DNA from: Coxiellaceae bacterium
GTDB lineage: Bacteria > Pseudomonadota > Gammaproteobacteria > Coxiellales > Coxiellaceae
Assembly: GCA_011523685.1 (NCBI GenBank)
Contig: WTGG01000017.1
Coordinates: 38,817 to 70,817 of the forward strand
Length of the DNA stretch: 32,001 bases
Reading direction: 5' to 3'
Shown here: one piece after another, positions 1 through 11,809 of the stretch
Layout: each line of letters starts with the position of its first letter
How positions within the stretch are numbered: the stretch's first letter is position 1
Notes under the pieces: generated by a model
What the model was told of the DNA's origin: nothing
Seen by the model: only the letters and a program-made list of their open reading frames with translations
Database searches by the model: none
Position numbers and translations under genes: made by a program

Positions 1-852
1 TTTTCAGGTGCGGACTTGGCAAACTTGGTGAATGAGGCAGCTTTATTTGCAGCTCGTGCTAGTAAGCGTCTTGTTGGAATGACCGAAATGGAAAAAGCCA
101 AAGATAAAATCATGATGGGTGCTGAACGTCGTTCTATGGTAATGAGCGAAGACGAGAAAAAGTTAACGGCGTACCATGAAGCAGGGCATGCCATTGTTGG
201 CTTAAATATGCCTGACCATGATCCTGTTTATAAAGTGACAATTATTCCACGTGGTCGTGCACTGGGTGTTACGATGTTTTTGCCGGAATCTGATCGCTAT
301 AGTTACAGTAAGCGTCGATTAATGAGTCAGTTGTGCTCTTTATTTGGCGGTCGTTTAGCTGAAGAAATTATCTTTGGCGAAGATCATGTTACAACAGGCG
401 CGTCGAATGATATTGAGCGCGCTACTGATATTGCACGCAACATGGTAACGAAATGGGGACTGTCAGATAAGCTTGGACCCTTAACTTATGGTGAAGATCA
501 AGGTGAAGTGTTCTTAGGTCATAGTGTTGCTCAGCGGAAAGAGATCTCTGATGCAACCAGTCACTTAATTGATGAAGAGGTACGCGCCATTATTGATGAG
601 ACATACGCTCAAGCGAAAAAAGTCTTAGAAGATAATATGGATAAATTACATGCGATGTCTGATGCCTTGATGCAATATGAGACCATTGATGAGGCTCAAA
701 TCGCTGCCATCATGAAAGGTGAAACTCCTCCACCTCCGGCTGATTGGACAGATGATGATGAGCAGCCCAAGCAGAGTTCTTCAGCTTCGTCTTCTGATGA
801 GATGGATCAGCAATCATTTGATACTACGGATCAGGTGCCTGGAGAGTCATAG
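1..852 (+). CDS. ftsH: ATP-dependent zinc metalloprotease FtsH (C-terminal part)
   Basis: Membrane-anchored AAA+ protease that degrades membrane and short-lived cytosolic proteins. The gene enters from the left edge: the frame is open from base 1 with the end of the AAA module ([14 protein letters not shown], the sensor-2 helix region). The zinc site HEAGH is encoded at 175-189, and the [12 protein letters not shown] segment downstream should carry the third metal ligand (Asp). The last roughly 45 residues are Pro-, Asp/Glu- and Ser-rich, as in the loose tails of proteobacterial FtsH. The N-terminal membrane segments and Walker motifs lie outside the window. folP follows after 3 bases, so the two are co-transcribed. 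Family assignment is certain. Confidence 0.97.
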   Translation, partial: FSGADLANLVNEAALFAARASKRLVGMTEMEKAKDKIMMGAERRSMVMSEDEKKLTAYHEAGHAIVGLNMPDHDPVYKVTIIPRGRALGVTMFLPESDRYSYSKRRLMSQLCSLFGGRLAEEIIFGEDHVTTGASNDIERATDIARNMVTKWGLSDKLGPLTYGEDQGEVFLGHSVAQRKEISDATSHLIDEEVRAIIDETYAQAKKVLEDNMDKLHAMSDALMQYETIDEAQIAAIMKGETPPPPADWTDDDEQPKQSSSASSSDEMDQQSFDTTDQVPGES

Positions 853-855
853 TCC

Positions 856-1737
856 GTGTTGCCACCATCATCCATTGCGAACAGTAAAAAATCCCCATGC
901 ATCATGGGGATTATTAATTGTACCACTCACTCTTTTTATGGTGCGGTAAGTAGTGTAGAAGAGGCGATTCAAACAGCTGATGAGATGGTTTGTTCAGGTG
1001 CTGATATACTAGATATTGGTGGTGAGGCAACTAATCCTCAGGTGAACATCCAACACGATCAACTGAATGCCCAGCAAGAGCTCGATTGTGTTTTACCGAT
1101 CATTGAAGCTATATCAAAACGTTTCGATGTTAGGCTGTCAGTAGACACTAGTCGTGCTGAAGTTATGCAGGAAGCCATTGATTGCGGTGTCACCTTGATT
1201 AATGATCAGCGCGCATTACAGCAACCAGGTGCTTTGTCTGTAATAGCAAACGCGCCGCCACATGTTCAAGTTTGTCTTATGCATTTTTTTCAAGGGCGAC
1301 GGCCATGCTCTGACTCTCATGAGTCTATGTTAAAAACGATTATCTCAGATTTAAGGCATGTGATTCAGCGGTGTGATAATCATGGAATCGCTAGAGAGCG
1401 TCTCATTGTTGATCCTGGATTTGGACAAGGTCATTACGGTAAAAATACCGCTGAAAATTATTATCTATTATCACAGCTACCTATGTTTAAGGCAGAGTTA
1501 GATAATTTACCTGTATTAGTGGGATGGTCGCGTAAATCAATGATTGGTGATGTGGTTAATAAGCCGGTTGAGCTACGATTACCGGGCAGTATAGCAGCAG
1601 CAACGTTAGCCACTTATTTAGGGGCAGATATTCTACGTGTTCATGATGTTGAAGCAACACATCAAGCCTTAGCGGTGACGTGTGCACTGCAAAATGCTGT
1701 TCATCATGATTCAGTATCACAGACAGAGGAGTGTTAA
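856..1737 (+). CDS. folP: Dihydropteroate synthase (divergent FolP)
   Basis: Condenses 6-hydroxymethyl-dihydropterin diphosphate with p-aminobenzoate in folate synthesis (cytosolic TIM barrel). It starts at GTG 856, 3 bases after ftsH, and is 293 aa, near normal length but with a very short N-terminus. Catalytic landmarks are visible: MGIIN (N21), DILDIGGEA, SVDT (D97), IND (N116), VDPGFG (D186), GWSRKS (K227) and RVHD (R261, H263). Loop 1, usually NVTPDSF, reads NCTTHSF. Loop 2, usually GGESTRPG, reads GGEATNPQ and so lacks the usual Arg. The DPGFGFGK segment carries extra residues (DPGFGQGHYGK). These loops contact pterin, pABA and sulfonamides, so substrate handling or drug response may differ. 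Position between ftsH and glmM supports the orthologue rather than a paralogue. Confidence 0.93.
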   Translation: MLPPSSIANSKKSPCIMGIINCTTHSFYGAVSSVEEAIQTADEMVCSGADILDIGGEATNPQVNIQHDQLNAQQELDCVLPIIEAISKRFDVRLSVDTSRAEVMQEAIDCGVTLINDQRALQQPGALSVIANAPPHVQVCLMHFFQGRRPCSDSHESMLKTIISDLRHVIQRCDNHGIARERLIVDPGFGQGHYGKNTAENYYLLSQLPMFKAELDNLPVLVGWSRKSMIGDVVNKPVELRLPGSIAAATLATYLGADILRVHDVEATHQALAVTCALQNAVHHDSVSQTEEC

Positions 1738-3081
1738 ATGGCGCAGCAACGATATTTTGGGACTGATGGTATTCGTGGACGTGTAGGAAAGCGGTTTATG
1801 AATCCAGAGTTTTTGCAACATTTAGGTTGGGCAATGGGAACGGTGTTAGCTCAATCTCAATCACAACCTGTTTTGCTATTGGGGCGTGATACCAGAGCAT
1901 CGGGTATGATGTTGCAGTCAGCCTTGCAGGCGGGTCTAACCGCTGCAGGTGTCGAAGTTCATACGTTAGGTGTGATACCTACGCCAGCGGTTGCCTATTT
2001 AACGCAGTCGTTGAGAGCTACAGCAGGCTGTATTATTAGCGCATCACACAATCCCTATTATGATAATGGTGTTAAATTCTTTAATGCTCAAGGCGAGAAG
2101 TTATCTGATGCAATGGAGTTGGCTATAGAGGCTTTACTAGACCAGCCTATGACAACTGCATCACCAGACATCATTGCTGACGTGAAGTCTCTGCCAGATG
2201 CAGGTGGACGTTACAGTGAATTTTGTAAAAGTACATTTCCTGCATCTTTAACGTTGAATGGGCTGAAGATCGTTGTTGACTGTGCGCATGGTGCAACTTA
2301 TGCAGTCGCTCCAATGATTTTTCATGAATTAGGTGCTGAGGTTATAACCATTGGTCATACGCCAAATGGACTCAATATTAACGAAGGCTGTGGTGCAACA
2401 GAATTACGTGCTTTGCAGGCAGCAGTGAGAGAGCATCAGGCTGATTTAGGAATAGCACTCGATGGAGACGGCGACCGTGTCATGATGGTAGATCACCATG
2501 GAGAGAGTGTTGATGGTGATGAATTACTTTGTATTTTAACCATGCATGCGCATCAGCAAGGTTGTGTTAACGGTGTTGTTGGAACATTAATGACAAACTG
2601 GGGTTTTGAGCAGGCAATGAAACAGCATGCTATTCCATTTGTTCGCGCTTCAGTTGGTGATCGTTATGTACTTGAAGCGTTAAAGCGAGAAGGGTGGACG
2701 TTAGGTGGTGAGTCATCGGGCCATTTAGTAAATCTGGCTTTAACGACCACAGGCGATGGTGTGATTTCTGCGTTACAGGTGTTAACCGTATTAAAAATAA
2801 CGGCTAAGTCTTTAAACGAATTAAAGCAGTGTATGCAAAAAACTCCTCAGGTTATGATTAATGTGCCTATCTTTCGACAGCCTTTTGAAATATCACATTA
2901 CCCAGCTATAGAGCTGGCGGTTCAGCGAGTGGAAGAGGAGCTTGCAGGGTCTGGTCGAGTTTTGTTACGCCCTTCTGGTACTGAGCCTTTGGTGCGCGTT
3001 ATGGTGGAGGGAGAGAGTGAAGAGCAAGTTCGGCGTTTAGCGAAAACTTTAGCCGACGAGGTGAGTCAAGAAACCGCATAA
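1738..3081 (+). CDS. glmM: Phosphoglucosamine mutase
   Basis: Interconverts glucosamine-6-phosphate and glucosamine-1-phosphate on the way to UDP-GlcNAc for peptidoglycan and LPS. It is 447 aa, the usual length. Motifs in order: FGTDGIRG near the N-terminus, the phosphoserine loop SASHNP (S103 is the expected phosphorylated Ser), the metal loop DGDGDR (242-247), the sugar loop GESSGH and the phosphate-binding RPSGTEP near the C-terminus. The ATG follows the folP stop codon directly, with GAGG just upstream inside folP, so translation is probably coupled. The tpiA-secG genes that often follow glmM in Gammaproteobacteria are absent; the next gene is on the other strand. Confidence 0.97.
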   Translation: MAQQRYFGTDGIRGRVGKRFMNPEFLQHLGWAMGTVLAQSQSQPVLLLGRDTRASGMMLQSALQAGLTAAGVEVHTLGVIPTPAVAYLTQSLRATAGCIISASHNPYYDNGVKFFNAQGEKLSDAMELAIEALLDQPMTTASPDIIADVKSLPDAGGRYSEFCKSTFPASLTLNGLKIVVDCAHGATYAVAPMIFHELGAEVITIGHTPNGLNINEGCGATELRALQAAVREHQADLGIALDGDGDRVMMVDHHGESVDGDELLCILTMHAHQQGCVNGVVGTLMTNWGFEQAMKQHAIPFVRASVGDRYVLEALKREGWTLGGESSGHLVNLALTTTGDGVISALQVLTVLKITAKSLNELKQCMQKTPQVMINVPIFRQPFEISHYPAIELAVQRVEEELAGSGRVLLRPSGTEPLVRVMVEGESEEQVRRLAKTLADEVSQETA

Positions 3082-3119
3082 GTTTATTAGAAGACGCTTT
3101 TAATATTCTGGTGACAATC

Positions 3120-4589
3120 CTATGCAGATCTAACCCTATATTTATCCGATCTTTTTATCAGTATTAAAGGAATGAGGCCGATGCATAGTGCTAGCCAGGC
3201 GCAGGCAGCAAAATTATGTGAATAAAATGCGTTTGAGCTTAATGGATTTGATGTTGTTGCTTTATGAAGTATATGGTTAGAGATATATACCGCCAAGACA
3301 CTGGCTATTGAATAGCTAAAGGTAACGGCACCAGTCAGTGTCGCATGCATATTTTGAGGTGTTAGCTCATTAATCATGCTGAAGCTAAGTGGTGTGCTAT
3401 AAAAAAACACGCTATTGTAAAATATCATATAAACTAGTAACCAATAAATGCTGGTATAACCATTTTGATTGCAGTGCGCAATTCCTATTAATAGCATGAT
3501 CATAGAAAGTGTTATGGAAAGTGTGCTGAATGAAAACAATAAGAGTAATTTATTAGTAGTAAATCGTTTATTGATGTATTGATACATCATAATTAGTATT
3601 GGAGCTGAGAAGAAGTAAATCAGTGTCCTTAGACCTTCAATCCAGCCAATGGGAATCGTAACGTTAAATATCGTTCGGTTAACGTTATTAAGCTCAAAGA
3701 TGGTTAAAATCATGGGCCCCAGTAAGTCGAGAGTGCATAGAAAAAGATAAATGGATAGTAATATCAAAAAAAGTCTCATCTGATGTCTAGCCACGCCTTG
3801 CAGAGATAGTAATCGTTTTACCATTTGAAGTGTCATAATAACGGTCAGTCCAATGATTAGTGTAGATGTGAGGTTGGACTCAGTTAACAGGTAAAAAAGT
3901 ATTACGTTAAAGCTAATAATGGTGATAATAACTGCTTTTCTAGATACTGAAGACTGAGGTTGACTGTGTGTTGAAAATTTCCCTCTATAGTCAACTAATT
4001 TGCCCCAGTGCTTGATTAGTAAAATGAGGGCCCCACATGATAAAACGCCATCAGTAATGAATATCCATTGATAGTGGTTGGTAAGTTGCATCCAGCCCGC
4101 AATAATATAGATAAATAGATGAGCAAGATTATACGCTATAGTGCATATGATGAAAGCCAGTTGAATAGACTCAGGTTTTTGAATAAAGGTTTGAGATCGT
4201 ATTAAATATGCACAAGTAAACCCCATGCCGAGACCAGAAACGATCAAGGATAGCCCGAGATGTAAGCAGAATAAACTTTTTATAGAGAGAATAATGAAAC
4301 CAATAGTTGAAGAGCTAATCGCTACAGCTAAAAGTTGACGGCAGCTTACCCACTGTTCAGCGACATAGCTTGTTAATAGGTTAATGGTGAAATTGTAGGA
4401 GAAAAATTGTCCGAGTAGTGTGATGGCATCTTGATTGGAAAACGAAAAGGCGTGTTTAACATATAAAACCAGAGTCACATAGATGGAGGAATAACCCATT
4501 GTCATTAAGCAGCTTATCCATGTGATCGTCCAAAAGCGTGAAGGCATTGCTTTGAACGGGCTGAGCTTTGCAGAGGTAGTAATGTTCAT
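3120..4589 (-). CDS. Multi-pass transporter, POT/MFS-like
   Basis: A 489-residue protein made almost wholly of hydrophobic helices (about 12), fitting the major facilitator fold. The N-terminal stretch (FW...YSSIYVTLVLYVKHAFSF, then a helix and a short loop around AEQWVSCRQLL) resembles the layout of proton-coupled oligopeptide transporters. The ExxER proton-coupling motif of that family is not present in the first helix, so substrate and coupling are unknown. AGGAAAG lies just upstream of the ATG at 4589. It faces glmM tail-to-tail, with 38 bases between the stop codons and no obvious terminator hairpin. It could equally be an MFS exporter of another subfamily. Confidence 0.72.
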   Translation of the reverse strand: MNITTSAKLSPFKAMPSRFWTITWISCLMTMGYSSIYVTLVLYVKHAFSFSNQDAITLLGQFFSYNFTINLLTSYVAEQWVSCRQLLAVAISSSTIGFIILSIKSLFCLHLGLSLIVSGLGMGFTCAYLIRSQTFIQKPESIQLAFIICTIAYNLAHLFIYIIAGWMQLTNHYQWIFITDGVLSCGALILLIKHWGKLVDYRGKFSTHSQPQSSVSRKAVIITIISFNVILFYLLTESNLTSTLIIGLTVIMTLQMVKRLLSLQGVARHQMRLFLILLSIYLFLCTLDLLGPMILTIFELNNVNRTIFNVTIPIGWIEGLRTLIYFFSAPILIMMYQYINKRFTTNKLLLLFSFSTLSITLSMIMLLIGIAHCNQNGYTSIYWLLVYMIFYNSVFFYSTPLSFSMINELTPQNMHATLTGAVTFSYSIASVLAVYISNHILHKATTSNPLSSNAFYSHNFAACAWLALCIGLIPLILIKRSDKYRVRSA

Positions 4590-4674
4590 CTTTCCTTGTA
4601 CAAACTATAAACTACTATCTCTTGAATAATATCCATTATACCGCTTTTCTTCAAATGTAGATGTGAGTATTTTA

Positions 4675-4703
4675 TCGACACTATCTATGAGACCAGTTAC
4701 ACT
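4675..4703 (+). promoter_or_regulatory. Sigma70-type promoter of guaBA
   Basis: The -35 TCGACA (4675-4680, 5 of 6 to consensus) and -10 TACACT (4698-4703) are separated by exactly 17 bases. The discriminator that follows is GC-rich (AGCGCCC), a feature of promoters repressed during the stringent response. The predicted start near 4710 leaves a leader of about 26 bases carrying GAGG before the guaB ATG. Confidence 0.6.
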
Positions 4704-4705
4704 AG

Positions 4706-7782
<3,077 letters not shown>

Positions 7783-7835
7783 TTACTGTTTAAGTGGCTT
7801 ATTCACTGTCTGACATTCATTAGTTAATCTCTCTT

Positions 7836-9086
7836 ATGAAATCAGTTAATTGTCTAGTGACCTATTCAGTCGATCATCGACCATGTTTTCTTCGTGGTCG
7901 GAAATTAACATATGGTTCATCCTCTGTACCGGAGTTATTAAAAGAAGATTTGCTGGACTCAATCATTGACTGGTTTTTATTTGTTTTCCCTAAATTAGAG
8001 CATTCAACAATTGCAGCAGTTCCTGAGCATTTTTTTAGATTGAATCAGCCATTGTCATTGTATGAGTTTGAGGTATTAATCAGTAGCTTAAAAGAAGTAT
8101 TTAAAACTATTCACGACTCGCAGTGTCTGATTTTAAGTTCCTTTCCCATTGAATACGAGCGAACTATTCATTGGTTATCATTGGTTTTTCTTGGTGGAAA
8201 AAATATAACGTGCCTTTGTATGCTTAAAAAGACTTCTGCTTTGAGTGATCCTAAGTTTCACAATGACGATGGTCTCATTGCAAACTTTGACGTGCGAAAT
8301 TCTCGAATACCTAATTTAGGTGGTGTGCCATTGCCGCCCTATAACTATTTTATGTGGATGGGAAAAAAAGTACGACTGGTTGTGTGTAAGGATGTTGAAT
8401 TAGAAAGATCTCATGGTTTACGAGAGGTGGATGTAGTGATATTCATTGCTGACACTTGTGGAATCTTTTCAACACACTTTAACGCTAAGCAATGCTTTAT
8501 AGCTGATCCTTTCTATTTGGACGGCTCTTTGTGTTCCTATGATAGAGTCAATGATTGGATGCTTGTTTTTCAGGAAGATAGAAGTCATCGGTTATCTCAG
8601 TCTAAGCCAGCGTATAATACCATTGATATTATCCTGAAAAACCCACTATTGTTACTAACACCCATTGTAACATGGGTTCATTTTGTAGATTCTTTTTATG
8701 AATCCAGCGAGTCTGTCAGCAGTACATCCTTATTTAAAAAAATAAATAGTCAATATCCCGATTCTCTCTTTGAGGATGATTTGTTGTTTCGATTAATGAC
8801 TATGTGTCTATCAATATTTAATACGCCTATTCGATCTTATGATGATCTTGTATTCATTTTTAGAATTATTGAGATTATTGAAAATAGGGGGTTTGTACAT
8901 TATGACGATAAGATTGTTAAGTATAAAGAATGTCAGCTCGCTAATATGATGTTTTATGCTCTTGTTATCGTTATGTTGGGTTTTATCGGCTCAGTAAATC
9001 TCGATGCTTTTTATAACGATAAGAATAATGATAATCATAATTCATGTCTATCAGCTTTATCTATGAATCTATCATGCGGCACTTGA
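7836..9086 (+). CDS. Putative divergent nitrilase-superfamily protein with C-terminal membrane helix
   Basis: A 416-residue protein with no certain family. The first 210 residues follow the carbon-nitrogen hydrolase plan: IAAVPEHFF (candidate catalytic Glu64) after a strand, then CLILSSFPIE, CMLKKTS (candidate Lys131/132) and VRLVVCKDVELER followed by a VDVVIFIAD strand (candidate Cys184). Glu-Lys spacing is close to the family norm; Lys-Cys spacing is somewhat long. Residues about 211-370 have no recognised domain. A hydrophobic segment at about 371-387 is followed by a polar, Asn-rich tail of about 29 residues. It sits alone between guaA and convergent genes. The enzyme assignment is my inference from motif order; a non-enzymatic or effector role is possible. 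Confidence 0.5.
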   Translation: MKSVNCLVTYSVDHRPCFLRGRKLTYGSSSVPELLKEDLLDSIIDWFLFVFPKLEHSTIAAVPEHFFRLNQPLSLYEFEVLISSLKEVFKTIHDSQCLILSSFPIEYERTIHWLSLVFLGGKNITCLCMLKKTSALSDPKFHNDDGLIANFDVRNSRIPNLGGVPLPPYNYFMWMGKKVRLVVCKDVELERSHGLREVDVVIFIADTCGIFSTHFNAKQCFIADPFYLDGSLCSYDRVNDWMLVFQEDRSHRLSQSKPAYNTIDIILKNPLLLLTPIVTWVHFVDSFYESSESVSSTSLFKKINSQYPDSLFEDDLLFRLMTMCLSIFNTPIRSYDDLVFIFRIIEIIENRGFVHYDDKIVKYKECQLANMMFYALVIVMLGFIGSVNLDAFYNDKNNDNHNSCLSALSMNLSCGT

Positions 9087-9146
9087 GGGTTTCATATATG
9101 CCCATATTTCTGCAAACAAAAAATATGCCATTTACATCATCCCAAG

Positions 9147-9191
9147 TTTAACTAAGTTAAAAAGTATTATATCCTAAGGTATAACCTTAGG
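9147..9191. terminator. Two adjacent hairpins between convergent genes
   Basis: TTTAAC-taa-GTTAAA (9147-9161) and the perfect 8-bp inverted repeat CCTAAGGTATAACCTTAGG (9173-9191) lie between the + gene ending at 9086 and the - gene ending at 9250. Neither has a long T-run, so a bidirectional terminator is plausible but not proven; a protein-binding palindrome is the alternative. Confidence 0.35.
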
Positions 9192-9249
9192 TGATTTCTA
9201 AATTTTATCCGTTGATTAAAAGTTTTCGGAAAAATATTTATAAATTTTA

Positions 9250-9969
9250 TCACTCACTTTTTCTCAAGATCCATATCATGGATACGTTGAAGAATATTAA
9301 CGCTATGAGTAATATTTTTAGTGTTAAAACGAGGGTATTAATTTTATTTTTTGCCATCGATATCTTTTTTTCAATATGGCTAATGGCTAATTTATTGAAA
9401 GTTGCTATCGGTGCCATTATGGATTGTTTGTCTAAATAATACTGTTTGTCATAAAGGATTTTTTGCGCTGATAAAATCTTTTTTTGCGCATCAAGTTTTT
9501 CGATATTATGTGGGAGATTGAATTGATCGATAGGTGGCGGCATAAGATTATCTGGTACTTTATAAGCTTCGAGAACAGAGCGCATACTCTGCAATTCTGT
9601 TTGAATAAGTGCATCGGAGTTTCGTTTAGATTGTATCAGTAAATTAATCAGGTTGTTGGCTGAGCTTAAGCTTTCAAGTGTGGCAATTGCTGAGTCACGA
9701 CGTTTCGTGGTATTGACTTCATGCCAATAGTTTTCAAGATGCCTGGGGTCTCCTGTAACGCTGAAAGCTCGCGCCTCTGCTGTCAGATAATCGCTGGCTT
9801 TGGCTAACTGTGCTCCTGCTTGTAGAAAACTTATCTCATCTTGATAGTCAGTTCGTTCTTTTGTTGTTTCAGTGCTGATTGTCCAAAGGCAATAGCAAGA
9901 GATACATAGCAAAAAAATGATCACAGTTAGAATGGTGTACGGTGCTTTTTTATGGTGGGTTGTATTCAT
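9250..9969 (-). CDS. Orphan periplasmic four-helix-bundle sensor-like membrane protein
   Basis: A 239-residue protein with two membrane helices (about 11-30 and 213-234) enclosing a helical periplasmic region of about 180 residues. The segment LTAEARAFSVTGDPRHLENY looks like the sensor domain found in chemoreceptors, histidine kinases and diguanylate cyclases. Here the protein ends five residues after the second helix, with no HAMP, kinase, GGDEF or methyl-accepting part, and no such domain follows in any frame. It starts 10 bases after the preceding gene on this strand and so belongs to the same transcription unit. It may be a stand-alone ligand-binding partner of the upstream beta-helix protein or a truncated receptor. 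An 82-codon open frame on the opposite strand is a shadow. Confidence 0.7.
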   Translation of the reverse strand: MNTTHHKKAPYTILTVIIFLLCISCYCLWTISTETTKERTDYQDEISFLQAGAQLAKASDYLTAEARAFSVTGDPRHLENYWHEVNTTKRRDSAIATLESLSSANNLINLLIQSKRNSDALIQTELQSMRSVLEAYKVPDNLMPPPIDQFNLPHNIEKLDAQKKILSAQKILYDKQYYLDKQSIMAPIATFNKLAISHIEKKISMAKNKINTLVLTLKILLIALIFFNVSMIWILRKSE

Positions 9970-9979
9970 TAGGTGTCTC

Positions 9980-11401
9980 TTATGTTAGTAGAAATTCTAG
10001 TGTAAACAACATGGTAACAAAGCCATATATTGGGTGAAGAATGAGGTATAAACTGAGAAAAGGGCTATTTCCGGCCCATCCTGGTACTTTTTCTGTATTT
10101 TCAGGTAACTCAATAATCGGTGCGCCTACTAAGCCTCTTGTAATGAGGTGTACTGTTAGCAAGAATGATATCGGTGTGAGATAAATAAATCGGTTGATTC
10201 TATTTAAAGACTGTGACTCAATAATCCTTTCCTTTGATACAAATCCTATACTTCTAAAGTTTCTTGTTATCTTGTCTATCATGATATTATTTGTGATCGT
10301 AAAGATTAGAAATATAAATCCGAGCCATTGATAGGCAATGTTTTTTTTAAGGCCATACTCCCACCAGTGCTTGTCAATAAAATGTGTTAACTTTTTCTTT
10401 TCAATGGCGTATGAGTATCGTGAGTATTCCTTGTAAAGATTGTTATAGCTTAGTGTTAATCCATTTTTTTCGAATTGACTAAGTAGTTTTGCGTAAATGT
10501 GGAGCTTAGTGTGCTGAGGTGTTAGTGTGGGAAAGACTAATTTGAAGGTTGTGTAGTTCATTTTTACCTGGTCCAGATCTACGTCTATTAGATTGATTTG
10601 TATTTTTTCTCCTGCTCGTAGTGGTTTAATTTTTGTTAAATCAATTTCCTGATTCGGAGAACTTACACCTTGGAGATTGAGGTAGCCGCTCATTAGAGTG
10701 TTGCGGAAGCTTATGCCTTGTTGGAAAGTTGAATGTGATAAGTCTAGTGACTTTGCATCAAGCTCATTACTATCAAAGGTGATATGGTGTTTAAAGGTTG
10801 TGTCCTGCATTGAGACTGAGTCATTAAATCTATTGTTGGTTATTTTGCAGTCACTTTCGGTAGCATTATGATTAAAGTTAAAAGACCCTTGAAAATTATT
10901 ATAGCTAATGAGTAGATTATTATTGATGATGCTTTGATTCAGTGAAAAAGTATCCTTGAATTTATTTCGAATAATGGAAGTTTTTCCATGTATGCGGCAT
11001 GAATAAATATCAATTGGTTTTATTATTGATGATTGTTTAATCTGAAATAATTGGTTAATTTCAGATAGTGATATTTGTGCGCTTCTTTTTATGCTTAAAT
11101 CTGAAAAAATTAAACCTTGTTGAAATGTGGCGCCTAAGATTTTTATATCATTGTCGATCTGATGATTTTTAATAACGACTGGGTTATAAAAAGTACAATG
11201 TGACAGTGTGTCTCCTTCAGATATAGTAGGAGACTCTATTGTGGTTCTTGCGACCGGTATTGGTTTAGTTGCCGAAATTCTATCGCTCATGTATTCCTGT
11301 AACGTATTGTTAGATGCGAAGGTATTCGTCAAGAGGAGTCCTGACATAATAATGATAGCTTTCGCTAAAAGACATTGTTTTTTATGAGTGCTGTTTTCCA
11401 T
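9980..11401 (-). CDS. Exported pentapeptide-like beta-helix protein with C-terminal membrane (channel-like) domain
   Basis: A 473-residue protein. Residues 1-29 form a signal peptide ending NTFA. Residues about 60-250 contain degenerate turns of a pattern such as ATFQQGLIFSD, NKFKDTFSLNQ, NNFQGSFNFNH, NRFNDSVSMQD and STFQQGISFRN, spaced about 20-25 residues apart, typical of a right-handed beta-helix. A helical linker (about 300-350, LLSQFEKNGLTLSYNNLYKEY) precedes three hydrophobic segments (about 356-374, 405-421, 449-471). Pentapeptide-repeat proteins with a membrane or ion-channel tail share this order. A candidate promoter (TTGTAA, 17 bases, TAAAAT at 11439-11411) lies only about 10 bases before the ATG. 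Function is unknown; it forms a pair with the sensor-like gene just downstream. Confidence 0.65.
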   Translation of the reverse strand: MENSTHKKQCLLAKAIIIMSGLLLTNTFASNNTLQEYMSDRISATKPIPVARTTIESPTISEGDTLSHCTFYNPVVIKNHQIDNDIKILGATFQQGLIFSDLSIKRSAQISLSEINQLFQIKQSSIIKPIDIYSCRIHGKTSIIRNKFKDTFSLNQSIINNNLLISYNNFQGSFNFNHNATESDCKITNNRFNDSVSMQDTTFKHHITFDSNELDAKSLDLSHSTFQQGISFRNTLMSGYLNLQGVSSPNQEIDLTKIKPLRAGEKIQINLIDVDLDQVKMNYTTFKLVFPTLTPQHTKLHIYAKLLSQFEKNGLTLSYNNLYKEYSRYSYAIEKKKLTHFIDKHWWEYGLKKNIAYQWLGFIFLIFTITNNIMIDKITRNFRSIGFVSKERIIESQSLNRINRFIYLTPISFLLTVHLITRGLVGAPIIELPENTEKVPGWAGNSPFLSLYLILHPIYGFVTMLFTLEFLLT

Positions 11402-11809
11402 AACAGACTGATTTTATTGGCTTATTAATGTTATTACAATGGGAGAGCGGGTGTTTTTTGTAATTGGTAAAGATTTAGCTCTAACTTACTTAATTTACAT
11501 CTCTGTAATACTATGGCTGGTTAATCCAGCAATACAGCGGTTATTGCTTATAAATAATCATTGGTGCTCCTTGCGTGCGTTAGTCTATGGTGAAAAATAC
11601 TGAGCAATGCTTTCTTTATATTTTCATTCATTAGGTATTTTAAATGACTGATTTTATGCTGATTAAATGTATTTATGTCCTGGTGTGTTTTACGTTATTA
11701 TGTTCGATCTTAATGATAAATGAATAAATGACTACTAAAAGATAGATAGCGATTGTCTATTATCTATGTAGCCTGATATGTCAATTAAAATAGTGAGGCA
11801 GTCATCGTT
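11402..11809. other. 408-base divergent intergenic region
   Basis: AT-rich spacer between divergently transcribed genes. It holds the candidate minus-strand promoter at 11411-11439, a small GCTGG-ttaat-CCAGC hairpin near 11517-11531, and imperfect GATAGATAG/CTATTATC arms near 11740-11768 shortly before the plus-strand gene. I see no RNA gene and no open frame of interest. Confidence 0.4.

Noticed and set aside
9191-9439. 82-codon plus-strand frame with hydrophobic stretches
   Set aside because: It is antisense to the sensor-like gene, whose two membrane helices and sensor motif make the minus strand the coding one; no ribosome-binding site precedes the plus frame.
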